A stretch of 64,000 nucleotides of DNA, taken from the NCBI GenBank assembly GCA_963842515.1, contig CAWJGO010000002.1, positions 496,001 through 560,000 of the forward strand. Direction: 5' to 3'. Origin of the DNA: CADEED01 sp963842515 (GTDB taxonomy: Bacteria; Pseudomonadota; Gammaproteobacteria; Steroidobacterales; Steroidobacteraceae). The translations under genes were made by a program, and so were the position numbers. The notes under the pieces were generated by a model. That model saw only the letters and a program-made list of their open reading frames with translations, was not told the DNA's origin and ran no database searches. Positions 1 through 8,041 of this stretch are shown here, in pieces. The first letter of the stretch is position 1, and the number at the start of each line of letters is the position of its first letter.

Positions 1-1
1 G

Positions 2-685
2 GGCCTCTCGAATGCGCTGGGATACCCGATGAGCTACACGCATCCCTCGCAGGTCATGGACGAGATCGCGGCGCTCACACCCACGTTCCAGGGCGTGAGC
101 TATGAGAAGTTAGACCGCCTGGGATCTATCCAGTGGCCCTGCAACGACCAGGCGCCCGCGGGCACGCCGACCATGCACGTGGGTACGTTCGTGCGTGGCA
201 AAGGCAAGTTTTACGTCACGGCCTATGTGCCCACGAATGAGCGCACGTCGGCGCGTTATCCACTGCTGCTCACCACCGGACGCGTGCTCACGCAGTACAA
301 CGTCGGCGCGCAGACTCGCCGCACGGCCAACATGACCTGGCACAGCGAGGACCGCCTCGAGCTGCATCCGCACGACGCCGAGGCGCGCGGCATCGAGCAT
401 GGCGACTGGGTGGGCATTACCAGCCGCGCCGGCGACACGGTGTTGCGCGTGGAGATCACCGACCGTGTGGCGCCCGGCGTGGTGTACACCACGTTCCATT
501 TTCCGGAATCGGGCGCGAACCTCATCACCACCGAAAATTCCGACTGGGCCACGAATTGCCCGGAATACAAAGTCACCGCCGTGCAGGTGGTGAAAGTGGC
601 GCAGCCGGCCGCGTGGCAACTGCGGCGCCAGGCGGAAATTCCGGCGGAGCCGCGCCAACGTCGCGAAGAGCGATCGACGAGCTGA
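2..685 (+). CDS. Formate dehydrogenase alpha subunit (C-terminal part; 5' end outside window)
   Basis: This is the C-terminal ~227 residues of a molybdopterin-dependent formate dehydrogenase large subunit. The reading frame is open from base 2, upstream of the first ATG (29), so the gene starts outside the window. The segment is the MopB C-terminal (molydopterin dinucleotide-binding) domain: PLLLTTGRVLTQYNVGAQTRR, then the HPHDAEARGI and GDWVGITSRAG stretch that closes the cofactor site, then TTFHFPESGAN. The family oxidises formate to CO2 in the cytoplasm, passing electrons through Fe-S clusters and FMN to NAD+. The next gene encodes the FdsD-type delta subunit only 3 nt away, which points to the NAD-linked FdsABGCD class rather than a membrane enzyme. 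The last ~25 residues are Arg/Glu-rich and look like a non-conserved tail. Confidence 0.9.
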   Translation, partial: GLSNALGYPMSYTHPSQVMDEIAALTPTFQGVSYEKLDRLGSIQWPCNDQAPAGTPTMHVGTFVRGKGKFYVTAYVPTNERTSARYPLLLTTGRVLTQYNVGAQTRRTANMTWHSEDRLELHPHDAEARGIEHGDWVGITSRAGDTVLRVEITDRVAPGVVYTTFHFPESGANLITTENSDWATNCPEYKVTAVQVVKVAQPAAWQLRRQAEIPAEPRQRREERSTS

Positions 686-688
686 CCC

Positions 689-907
689 ATGGACATTCGG
701 CGGCTCGTTGCGATGGCCAATGACATCGCTGCCTTCTTCGATTCCGATCCTGACAAGGCCGTGGCTGCCGAAGGGGTGCGATTCCACCTCGCGCGATTCT
801 GGGACCCGCGCATGCGGCGTGAGATCATTGCGCACGTCGGCGACGGCGGGCAGGGGCTCTCGCCCACGGCCCGCTCGGGTGTGGAACTGCTCGTCGCAAA
901 ACAGTGA
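689..907 (+). CDS. fdsD: NAD-dependent formate dehydrogenase delta subunit (FdsD)
   Basis: A 72-residue protein beginning MDIRRLVAMANDIAAFF and containing GVRFHLARFWDPRMR, the core of the small FdsD/formate dehydrogenase delta family. The family is needed for assembly or stability of soluble NAD-dependent formate dehydrogenases and has no catalytic residues of its own. It starts 3 nt after the alpha subunit stop and its stop overlaps the region used to start the next gene, so the three are co-transcribed. Length is typical for the family. Confidence 0.85.
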   Translation: MDIRRLVAMANDIAAFFDSDPDKAVAAEGVRFHLARFWDPRMRREIIAHVGDGGQGLSPTARSGVELLVAKQ

Positions 908-915
908 GGAAGGAA

Positions 916-1299
916 GTGGACAATGCCGCGCCAATCCACCCGTACGCCACGTTCCTCGACATCAAGTTTCCGGCACTGGAAGTGGTGGATGTGCCACGCG
1001 TGGTCGACGCGGTGAAAGACCGCTGGTTCAACCAGACATTGTGCAAGGTAAACGATTCGGTGCTGCGTCTCGGGGTCATGCAGGGTGAATATCACTGGCA
1101 CAAACACGACAACGACGACGAGTTGTTCTTCGTGCTCGAGGGGCGGTTTTTCGTTGACCTCGAAGATCGCAGCGTGGAGCTTCTGCCGTGGCAGGGATTC
1201 ACCGTGCCGAAGGGCGTGGTGCATCGGACGCGGGCGCCGCAGCGCGCGGTGATCCTCATGATGGAGACCGCCTCGATCGTGCCAACCGGGGATGCCTGA
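916..1299 (+). CDS. Small cupin-domain protein
   Basis: A ~127-residue single-domain cupin. Motif 1 is visible as YHWHKHDNDDELFFVLEG (His, His, Glu metal ligands) and motif 2 as PKGVVHRTRAP (His ligand). Metal binding is therefore likely, but the substrate is unknown. Two GTG starts are possible: 904 overlaps the fdsD stop by 4 nt but has no Shine-Dalgarno, while 916 is preceded by GAGGA with about 5 nt spacing, so I chose 916. Its position at the end of a formate dehydrogenase operon suggests a link to formate/C1 metabolism by association only; small cupins often bind sugars or act as sensors. Confidence 0.75.
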   Translation: MDNAAPIHPYATFLDIKFPALEVVDVPRVVDAVKDRWFNQTLCKVNDSVLRLGVMQGEYHWHKHDNDDELFFVLEGRFFVDLEDRSVELLPWQGFTVPKGVVHRTRAPQRAVILMMETASIVPTGDA

Positions 1300-1382
1300 G
1301 CGCGAGCTAATAGCCCAAATCAATGAAAGTGAGGTGCGATGCGCTCCCCGGCGCCCTGGACGCCGTGTCAGTATTGCGCCCC

Positions 1383-2270
1383 ATGATTTCAAGTCTCGCG
1401 GCCAAGCTGGCCGCCCGAAAGTTCGTCGTCACCGGCGAACTGACTCCGCCCAAGGGCACCGACCTCACGAAGCTGTTTGCCGCGGCCGACCTGCTGCGCG
1501 ATGCCGTAGATGCCATCAATGTGACCGAGTCTCCACGCGCGCGCATGACCATGGATCCGCGCGCTGCTGCGCGGCTGCTGCAGGACCGCGGTTTCGAGAC
1601 CATCGTGCAGGTCACCAGCCGTGACCGCAATCGCATCGCGGTGCAATCCGACTTGTTAGGCGCCGCGGCGCTTGGTCTCAAGAACTTCGTGTTCATGGGC
1701 GGTGACTCCACCACGGGCGGCGACCACCCCGAGGCCAAGCCGGTGTTCGACCTCACTGCGTCGGGCCTGATCGCGGCGGCCGAGGCCCTTCGCAACGGCC
1801 GCGACCACGCCGGTCATCCGCTTCATGGCGCACCGGACCTGTTTATCGGCGCCACCTGCAACCCGGGCGCGGAACGATTCGGTGCCGAGATCGAGAACAC
1901 CCGTCGCAAGATCGATGCGGGCGCCAAAATGTTGCAAACCCAGGCCATCTATCACGGCGATCCGCTGAAGCGTTTCATCGACGCAGTGAAACCCGATGGC
2001 GTCGCGATTCTAGCCGGCGTAATTCCGCTGAAGTCCGAAAAAAGCGGGCCCTGGCTCAACGCCAATCTATCGGGTGTGTTCGTGCCGCCGGACATGGTCG
2101 AAGCCATGGAGGAGGCCGCTGGGGCAGGGGTCGCCCGTGAACGCGGCGTCGAGCTCGCGGCGCGCGTCGTGCGCGAGATGCAGGGCATATGCCAGGGTGT
2201 TCACATCATGGCCATCGGCTGGGAGGCTGGCGTGCCCGAAATCCTGCGCAGCGCGGGTGTGCGCAGCTAA
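1383..2270 (+). CDS. Methylenetetrahydrofolate reductase family protein (MetF-like)
   Basis: A TIM-barrel protein of the 5,10-methylenetetrahydrofolate reductase family: FVVTGELTPPKGTD near the N-terminus (catalytic Glu region), NVTESPRARM, then FVFMGGDSTTGGDHP and a C-terminal MAIGWEAGVPEIL. The family reduces methylene-THF to methyl-THF with FAD. The sequence resembles the divergent MetF group found next to formate or folate C1 genes rather than the classical E. coli protein. The start is uncertain: ATG 1383 gives 295 aa and begins at the conserved region (MISSLAAKLAARKF), whereas ATG 1323 would add 20 poorly conserved residues. Neither has a clear Shine-Dalgarno. Convergent with the next gene, with a 4-nt overlap of the stop codons. 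Confidence 0.8.
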   Translation: MISSLAAKLAARKFVVTGELTPPKGTDLTKLFAAADLLRDAVDAINVTESPRARMTMDPRAAARLLQDRGFETIVQVTSRDRNRIAVQSDLLGAAALGLKNFVFMGGDSTTGGDHPEAKPVFDLTASGLIAAAEALRNGRDHAGHPLHGAPDLFIGATCNPGAERFGAEIENTRRKIDAGAKMLQTQAIYHGDPLKRFIDAVKPDGVAILAGVIPLKSEKSGPWLNANLSGVFVPPDMVEAMEEAAGAGVARERGVELAARVVREMQGICQGVHIMAIGWEAGVPEILRSAGVRS

Positions 2271-2593
2271 AGAATGTCGTCCTCGCCGGTGACGCCGCCG
2301 TCGTCCTCCCAGCGATTCACTTCCCACACCTCCGCGCGGTTGAACTTCAAGCGCGCTCCCGCGCCTCCGCCATTTTCCCCGATGAACACCACACCTGCCG
2401 CTTCCAGCGTGACGCGCAGGCGGCGCCTGGTAGTCTCGTCCGCCGAGCGAAAACGTTTTTCGAAATCCGTGATCGTCTGCACATCGATGGCTGCGGACTG
2501 AGAGAGCTGCGCCAGCGACCATTCGATGAGTGCGCGCCCAGCGCGGCACTGCGCGGCCGTCAGCGCGGTGGGACCTGTGACCGGACTATTCAT
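2267..2593 (-). CDS. Small XRE/HTH-type regulator
   Basis: A 108-residue protein matching the short XRE-like group: LTAAQCRAGRALIEWSLAQLSQSAAIDVQTITDFE reads as helix-turn-helix helices 1-4, and it ends with the characteristic tail LEAAGVVFIGENGGGAGARLKF. Members are predicted DNA-binding proteins; targets are unknown here. It is monocistronic, convergent with the MetF homologue and divergent from the carbohydrate cluster at 2700, so it could regulate that cluster (inference). Start ATG at 2593 fits the family; no strong ribosome-binding site is visible. Confidence 0.75.
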   Translation of the reverse strand: MNSPVTGPTALTAAQCRAGRALIEWSLAQLSQSAAIDVQTITDFEKRFRSADETTRRRLRVTLEAAGVVFIGENGGGAGARLKFNRAEVWEVNRWEDDGGVTGEDDIL

Positions 2594-2699
2594 GCCCGCG
2601 AGACTACTCCGCGGGTAAAGCCTACGCCAAGACCAGGCGCCGCCGAGCGCGCTCGACGGCGAGCCCGCGCAAGGTTACCGTCGGCGCCGGGAGGAATAG

Positions 2700-3857
2700 A
2701 TGCGCGCCGTAATCATTGCCGGTCTGCTGGCGTTTGCCAGCGCGTCGACGCACGCACAAGAGTTGTACGTCGTACCCGACGGTGTCGAAACACGCTGGGC
2801 CAGCCCGGAAAATCCCACGGGCGAACGCGGCAAGGGGGCTTCGAGCAATGCAGGCCGCAAGGGCTCGGCATTCTGGCCGCTCAAGGCCGGCGAGCAGCGC
2901 ACGCTGGCCGAAGTGAAAAGCGGCAGCGGCATGGTCCGCCGCATCTGGATGACCATCAACGATCGCAGCCCGAAGATGCTTCGTGGGCTGCGTCTCGACA
3001 TGTACTGGGATGGCGCGAGGACGCCGGCGGTGAGTGTGCCGCTCGGGGATTTCTTCGGCGTCGGCATCGGCAGCATGGTGCCTTTCCACTCGGCAATCTT
3101 CTCCAGCCCTGAGGGACGCAGCTTCAATGTCAGCGTGCCTATGCCGTTTCGCAATGGCATGCGCATCGTGCTCATGAACGAATCGGGTGTCGACCAGCCG
3201 CAGGTTTATTACGACGTGGACTACACGCTCGGTGACCGGCACCCACCGGGCGCGCTGTATTTCCACGCGCATTTTCGCCGCGAGAATCCGACCAAACTTC
3301 AGCGCGACTACGAGATCCTGCCGCACCTCGCGGGCAAGGGCCGCTACCTCGGCACGAATGTCGGCGTCATTGTCGATGGCAAACGCTACGGTGAAACCTG
3401 GTGGGGCGAAGGTGAGGTGAAGGTTTTCCTCGACGGCGATCAGGAATTGCCCACACTCTCGGGAACTGGCACGGAAGACTACATCGGCACTGCCTATGCG
3501 CTTGGCGCCTATTCGCATCCGTATCAGGGCGCCACGATCGCCGATCACGACAAGCAGCGCTACGCCTTCTATCGATACCACGTCTACGACCCGGTGTATT
3601 TCCGCCAGGAGATTCGCGTCACGCTGCAGCAGATCGGCTTTGTCTGGAGCAACGACGGCACTCCTGAAAAGCCAGTGTCGCCGCCACTCTACGCAGCGGG
3701 TGACGGCCTTCGTGAGCTTGACTTGAAACACCTGCCGCAGGCCAACCTCTTCGAGCGCGCCGACGACTATTCGAGCTGCGCATATTTCTATCTCGACCGC
3801 GCGGAGAACGGCCTGCCGTCGCTCGCGCCGGCGGCTGAACGCATGAAGGGCTTGTAA
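2700..3857 (+). CDS. Secreted GH172 family (DUF2961) glycoside hydrolase
   Basis: A 385-residue protein with a Sec signal peptide (MRAVIIAGLLAFASASTHA, cleavage after AQ). It carries the DUF2961 hallmarks: RRIWMTI, PLGDFFG, SMPMPF-like NVSVPMPFRNGMRI, GEGEVKVFLDGD and SGTGTEDYIGTA. In characterised GH172 enzymes (difructose-anhydride hydrolases and alpha-D-arabinofuranosidases) the Glu of the GTEDY motif is catalytic, and it is present here. Likely role: periplasmic cleavage of a furanosidic or related glycan; the substrate cannot be read from sequence. The start is supported by GGAGGA immediately upstream. Followed after 13 nt by an aldo/keto reductase, so probably one operon. Confidence 0.82.
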   Translation: MRAVIIAGLLAFASASTHAQELYVVPDGVETRWASPENPTGERGKGASSNAGRKGSAFWPLKAGEQRTLAEVKSGSGMVRRIWMTINDRSPKMLRGLRLDMYWDGARTPAVSVPLGDFFGVGIGSMVPFHSAIFSSPEGRSFNVSVPMPFRNGMRIVLMNESGVDQPQVYYDVDYTLGDRHPPGALYFHAHFRRENPTKLQRDYEILPHLAGKGRYLGTNVGVIVDGKRYGETWWGEGEVKVFLDGDQELPTLSGTGTEDYIGTAYALGAYSHPYQGATIADHDKQRYAFYRYHVYDPVYFRQEIRVTLQQIGFVWSNDGTPEKPVSPPLYAAGDGLRELDLKHLPQANLFERADDYSSCAYFYLDRAENGLPSLAPAAERMKGL

Positions 3858-3870
3858 CAAGGAGTGCGAG

Positions 3871-4911
3871 ATGCAGTTTCGAAAGCTGGGAAATACCGGT
3901 CTGATCGTCTCCGAGATGTGTCTCGGAGCCATGACCTTCGGCAGCGGCGAGGGTATGTGGGCGACGGTCGCCGGCGTGAGCCAGGAGAACGTCACCGATC
4001 TCATCAAGACCGCGTTCGATCGCGGCATCAACTTCATCGATACGGCGGATTTCTATTCCAACGGCCGCTCGGAAGTCGTCACCGGCAACGCCCTGAAGAT
4101 GCTCGGGCTGCCGCGCGATTCGTACGTGCTCGCCACCAAGGTGCTGCTGCGCATGGGGGCAGGGCACAACCAGATCGGCCTTTCGCGCGCGCACATCATG
4201 CAGGGGGTGGATCAGAGCCTCAAACGCCTGCAGGTAGACCACATCGATCTCTACCAGATCCATGGCCGCGATCCGTTCACGCCGCTCGAGGAAACGCTCG
4301 ATGCGCTGGATGACTGCGTTCGCGCCGGCAAGGTGCGCTACCTGGGTCTGTGCAACCTGTCTGCCTGGGAGATCATGAAATCGCAGTGGATCTCCGACAA
4401 GAAGAATTTGGCGCGATTCGAAAGCCTGCAGATGTATTACTCGGTCGCCGGGCGAGACATCGAGCGCGAAATCGTGCCGCTGGCAAACGACCAGAAACTC
4501 GCCATCCTGCCGTGGAGCCCGCTGGCGGGCGGCCTGCTGTCGGGCAAGTTCTCCCGCGAGAACGAAAAGCCCGATGGCGCGCGCCGCGCCACGCTCGATT
4601 TCCCACCCGTCGACCGCGAGCGTGCCTTCGATGTCATCGACGTCATGCGGCCGATCGCCGCGGACAACCTGGTGTCCGTCGCCCAGGTGTCACTGGCCTG
4701 GTTGTTAGCCCAGCCGCACGTGACCTCGGTCATCATCGGCGCCAAGAACCAGGAGCAGTTGCTCGACAATATCGCGGCCACCGACCTCGTGCTGAGCCCC
4801 GAGCAGATCCAGGCCATCACCGATGCCTCGGCGCTGCCGGACGAATATCCGCAGTGGATGCTGACCCGCCAGTCCGGCGATCGCATCGGGCAGATCGAAG
4901 GAAGCGAGTGA
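3871..4911 (+). CDS. Aldo/keto reductase
   Basis: A 346-residue (alpha/beta)8 NADPH-dependent oxidoreductase of the AKR superfamily. The tetrad is recognisable: Asp and Tyr in NFIDTADFYSNG, Lys in VLATKV and His in YQIHGRD. The C-terminal SVIIGAKNQEQLLDNI segment is the cofactor-binding region. Such enzymes reduce sugar aldehydes or ketones, and the neighbours (GH172, DUF2264, xylose genes) suggest a sugar or sugar-lactone substrate by context. Start ATG follows AAGGAG with good spacing. GC content and codon use match the neighbours. Confidence 0.9.
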   Translation: MQFRKLGNTGLIVSEMCLGAMTFGSGEGMWATVAGVSQENVTDLIKTAFDRGINFIDTADFYSNGRSEVVTGNALKMLGLPRDSYVLATKVLLRMGAGHNQIGLSRAHIMQGVDQSLKRLQVDHIDLYQIHGRDPFTPLEETLDALDDCVRAGKVRYLGLCNLSAWEIMKSQWISDKKNLARFESLQMYYSVAGRDIEREIVPLANDQKLAILPWSPLAGGLLSGKFSRENEKPDGARRATLDFPPVDRERAFDVIDVMRPIAADNLVSVAQVSLAWLLAQPHVTSVIIGAKNQEQLLDNIAATDLVLSPEQIQAITDASALPDEYPQWMLTRQSGDRIGQIEGSE

Positions 4912-4994
4912 TGGGGCGGAACGCGCGGCGCGGCCGGCGCCGATAGACGCTGGATTCGGTTCGTGGCTATGCTGGATCAAACTACAGGTCCGGC

Positions 4995-6452
4995 ATGCGA
5001 CGCATCATCCCCATCGTTCTTCTGGCAGGCGTGCTTGCTGCTGCGGGTGGCGTCTGGTACCTCTATCACGCGCCGTATGCGGCTGGCGCGCGCTTTCCTG
5101 CGAGCTCCGAAGCCGTCATCGAGCAATTTGCGGCCAAGCCCGCGCCGACGCGCGCGGACTACCTCGCATTGACGGGTTACGCGGTGGAAGGATTCCTCAC
5201 CTACGCCACGCCCAGCCGTGCGCGCGCGCACTACCCGGGATTGCACGCCGGCGGCGCGCGTCAGGCGGAGGAGTTCGAAGGATTCAGCCGCATCGCGCCG
5301 CTGCTCGGCGTGTGGCTCGAGCACAGTCCCGAGACGAATCTGAAGCTTCCCTCGGGCCGAGAAGTCGACGCGGAGCAAATTCTCGAATCGGGTGTATTGG
5401 CCGGCACCGACCCGAAGCATGCCGATTACTGGGGTGACATCACCGATCGCGACCAGCGCATCGCGGAAGCGGCGGATGTGGCGCTGGCATTGTGGTTGTC
5501 GCGAGCCACGCTGTGGCAGCGCCTCGATACGCGCCAGCGCCAGCAGATCACCACTTGGCTGCTGCAGGTGAACGGAAAGAAGATCGCCGACAACAACTGG
5601 CATCTGTTCGTCGCGCAGGTCAATGTGGCGCTGCAGGCGTTGGGCGCGGAATACGACGCGGCGGCCATCGACCAGCGTCTCGCGCGCACGCTCGATTTCT
5701 ATCGCGGCGATGGCTGGTTCACCGATGGCCCCGACGGTCCCGTCGACTATTACAACGCCTGGGGCTTTTACTACCACATCGGCTGGATCCATCGCATGAA
5801 CGCCACGCTGCTAGGCGAGATTGTGAATGACGCGCTGCCGCTCTTCGCCGCCGATCTGTTGCACTTGTTAGGCCCGCACGCCATGCCGGTCTTCGGCCGC
5901 AGTGTGTGTTACCGCATGGCGGTCTCGGCGCCGCTGATCTTCGCCAGCACGCTCCATCCGGACGCACTGCCGCCCGCGCAGGCGCGGCGCGCCCTGGACC
6001 TGACCTGGGATTTCTTCCTCGAGCACGGCGCGTTGCGAGAGGGACGGGTGACCCAGGGTTACTGCGGGGACGATGCCGCGATGCTCGACAACTATTCCGG
6101 CCCGGCGAGCTGCCTGTGGTCGCTGCGCTCGCTGGTCGCGGCCCTGGATCGCGCACCGGATGACGCGTTCTGGACCCAGCCCGCGGCGCCGTTGCCGGTG
6201 GAGAAGGGCGATTTCGAACGCACCATCGCCAGTGGCAAATGGCTGGTGCGCGGCGACTCACGCACCGGGGACGTGATCATCGTCAATCCCGCGCCCTTGC
6301 CGCAGGCAAGGACCCAGATCGAGTCGTATGGACTCCTTCAGCGCGTGCTCAGCGTGGTGCGCGGCGGGCCACGTCGTCCGCACAACGAGGCGGCGAAATA
6401 CGATCGCCCCACCTACGGTTCCATTCAGCCGTTTTGCGGCTGCCCGCCCTGA
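4995..6452 (+). CDS. DUF2264 family protein, membrane-anchored or secreted
   Basis: A 485-residue member of DUF2264. It starts with one hydrophobic helix (IIPIVLLAGVLAAAGGVWYLY) acting as anchor or uncleaved signal, so the body is periplasmic. Family-like motifs include EEFEGFSRIAPLLGVWL, YWGDITDRDQRIAEAADVALALW, KKIADNNWHLF and a Trp/Tyr-rich DGPVDYYNAWGFYYHIGW. The fold is predicted (alpha/alpha) barrel-like, and members are found in polysaccharide-utilisation loci, but no activity has been assigned that I can name with certainty. It follows the aldo/keto reductase by 83 nt on the same strand and precedes xylB. Confidence 0.75.
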   Translation: MRRIIPIVLLAGVLAAAGGVWYLYHAPYAAGARFPASSEAVIEQFAAKPAPTRADYLALTGYAVEGFLTYATPSRARAHYPGLHAGGARQAEEFEGFSRIAPLLGVWLEHSPETNLKLPSGREVDAEQILESGVLAGTDPKHADYWGDITDRDQRIAEAADVALALWLSRATLWQRLDTRQRQQITTWLLQVNGKKIADNNWHLFVAQVNVALQALGAEYDAAAIDQRLARTLDFYRGDGWFTDGPDGPVDYYNAWGFYYHIGWIHRMNATLLGEIVNDALPLFAADLLHLLGPHAMPVFGRSVCYRMAVSAPLIFASTLHPDALPPAQARRALDLTWDFFLEHGALREGRVTQGYCGDDAAMLDNYSGPASCLWSLRSLVAALDRAPDDAFWTQPAAPLPVEKGDFERTIASGKWLVRGDSRTGDVIIVNPAPLPQARTQIESYGLLQRVLSVVRGGPRRPHNEAAKYDRPTYGSIQPFCGCPP

Positions 6453-6488
6453 GAGGAGCCGTCTTCACTCCCCCATTGCGAAAAAGCG

Positions 6489-6502
6489 TGGTAGCGTTAC
6501 CG
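6489..6502. promoter_or_regulatory. xyl-box-like LacI-family operator upstream of xylB
   Basis: TGGTAGCGTTACCG is a near-palindrome (GGTA...TACC arms) 83 nt before the xylB start. It closely resembles the xyl-box TGGTAGCGCTAACA described for the LacI-type repressor XylR in Xanthomonas. The implied XylR gene is not in the window. Only one copy was noticed. Confidence 0.6.
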
Positions 6503-6584
6503 CCGCGTTTTGGACCATAGGGAATCCGGCCACGCGTGCCGACCCCAAGCGGTACTCTTCGCCGCGGCAGAAAACGAGGGGTCA

Positions 6585-8039
6585 ATGTATCTAGGCATCG
6601 ATATCGGCACATCCAGTGTCAAGGCCGTCGTCGTCGACGAAAAAGACACGGTGGTAGAACAGGCGTCCGCGCCGCTCAACGTTTCCCGTCCACACGCCGG
6701 ATGGTCCGAGCAGAATCCCGCCGACTGGTGGTCGGCGACCAACGCCGCCGTCAAGGCGCTGCCAGCCGAGCACCGCAAGGCGGTCAAAGCCGTCGGGCTC
6801 TCCGGCCAGATGCACGGCGCCACGCTGCTGGATGCAGCCGACAAGCCGCTGCGCCCGGCCATCCTGTGGAACGACGGGCGCAGCGAGAAACAGTGCGCAA
6901 CGCTCGAGCAGAGCGAGCCACGCTCGCGGGAAATCACCGGCAATATCGCCATGCCAGGTTTCACGGCACCAAAATTGGTGTGGGTTCGCGAGAACGAACC
7001 GGCGGTGTTCAAGGACACGCGCTGCGTGCTCCTGCCCAAAGATTACGTGCGCCTGCTGATGACCGGCGAGAAAGCCAGCGACGCCTCGGACTCGGCCGGC
7101 ACTTTGTGGCTGGACGTCGCCAAGCGCCGCTGGTCGCCCGAGATGCTCAGCGCCACGGGCCTCGATGAGTCGCATATGCCGCGCGTGGTCGAGGGCTCTG
7201 ATGCCACCGGCGCGCTGCGCAAGGATGTCGCGGCGGACTGGGGCATGGACGCCGTGCCGGTTGCCGGTGGTGGCGGCGATAACGCCGCAGGCGCCGCCGG
7301 CATCGGCGTCATCAAGCCGGGAGACGCTTTCCTGTCGCTGGGCACTTCGGGCGTGCTGTTCCTGGTGACGCCGAAATTCCTACCGAACTCCGCCAAGGCA
7401 GTCCACGCCTTTTGCCACTGCCTGCCCGGTGTCTGGCATCAGATGAGCGTGATGCTCAGTGCTGCCTCGTGCGTGGACTGGGCGGTGAAGCTCACGGGAA
7501 CAAAGGATGCCGCCGAGCTGTTGTCCAAGGTGGAAAAGCGCGCCGCGCTCGACGGGCCGGAAATCTTCCTGCCGTACCTGTCGGGCGAACGCACGCCGCA
7601 TAACGACCCGCAGGCGCGCGGCGTGCTGTTCGGCCTCAACCATGATTCCGACGCCGCCGCCATCGGCCAGGCGGTGCTCGAGGGCGTGGCTTTCGCGTTT
7701 GCCGACGGCCTGGACGGACTGATTGAAGCTGGCGCCAGCATCGACAAGATTTCGGTGATCGGCGGTGGTGCGCGCTCCATGTGGTGGGGCGGAGTGCTGG
7801 CGGCGGCGCTCAAGCGGCCGCTCATTTACCGCGATGCCTCGGAAGTAGGCCCGGCGCTTGGCGCTGCCAGACTTGCCCGGCTAGCCAAGACCGGCGAACG
7901 GGCGGAGGATGTCTGCCGTCCGCCGCCGGTGCGTGTGGTCATCGAACCCAACGCCCGCGATATCGAGCAACTGGCGCCAAAGCGCCAGAAGTTTTCCCAG
8001 ATTTATCAGGACCTTCGTCCAAGATTCCGAGGAGTTTGA
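6585..8039 (+). CDS. xylB: Xylulokinase
   Basis: A 484-residue FGGY sugar kinase that phosphorylates D-xylulose to xylulose 5-phosphate. The N-terminus MYLGIDIGTSSVKAVVVD is the phosphate-1 loop; HAGWSEQNPADWW, GLSGQMHGATLLD (characteristic of xylulokinases), RPAILWNDGR and the C-terminal adenosine motif VIGGGARSMWWGGVLAAAL all follow in order. Start chosen at 6585 because the family begins here and GAGGGG lies just upstream; an in-frame extension to 6510 is not conserved. xylA begins 2 nt after its stop, so the two are co-translated. A xyl-box-like operator lies upstream. Confidence 0.95.
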   Translation: MYLGIDIGTSSVKAVVVDEKDTVVEQASAPLNVSRPHAGWSEQNPADWWSATNAAVKALPAEHRKAVKAVGLSGQMHGATLLDAADKPLRPAILWNDGRSEKQCATLEQSEPRSREITGNIAMPGFTAPKLVWVRENEPAVFKDTRCVLLPKDYVRLLMTGEKASDASDSAGTLWLDVAKRRWSPEMLSATGLDESHMPRVVEGSDATGALRKDVAADWGMDAVPVAGGGGDNAAGAAGIGVIKPGDAFLSLGTSGVLFLVTPKFLPNSAKAVHAFCHCLPGVWHQMSVMLSAASCVDWAVKLTGTKDAAELLSKVEKRAALDGPEIFLPYLSGERTPHNDPQARGVLFGLNHDSDAAAIGQAVLEGVAFAFADGLDGLIEAGASIDKISVIGGGARSMWWGGVLAAALKRPLIYRDASEVGPALGAARLARLAKTGERAEDVCRPPPVRVVIEPNARDIEQLAPKRQKFSQIYQDLRPRFRGV

Positions 8040-8041
8040 TC

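Noticed and set aside
1292..1624. Alternative frame starting in the cupin stop region
   Set aside because: Out of frame with the MetF homologue and without recognisable content.
2622..4037. 471-codon minus-strand frame opposite GH172 and the aldo/keto reductase
   Set aside because: Spans two unrelated sense genes and carries no conserved motif.
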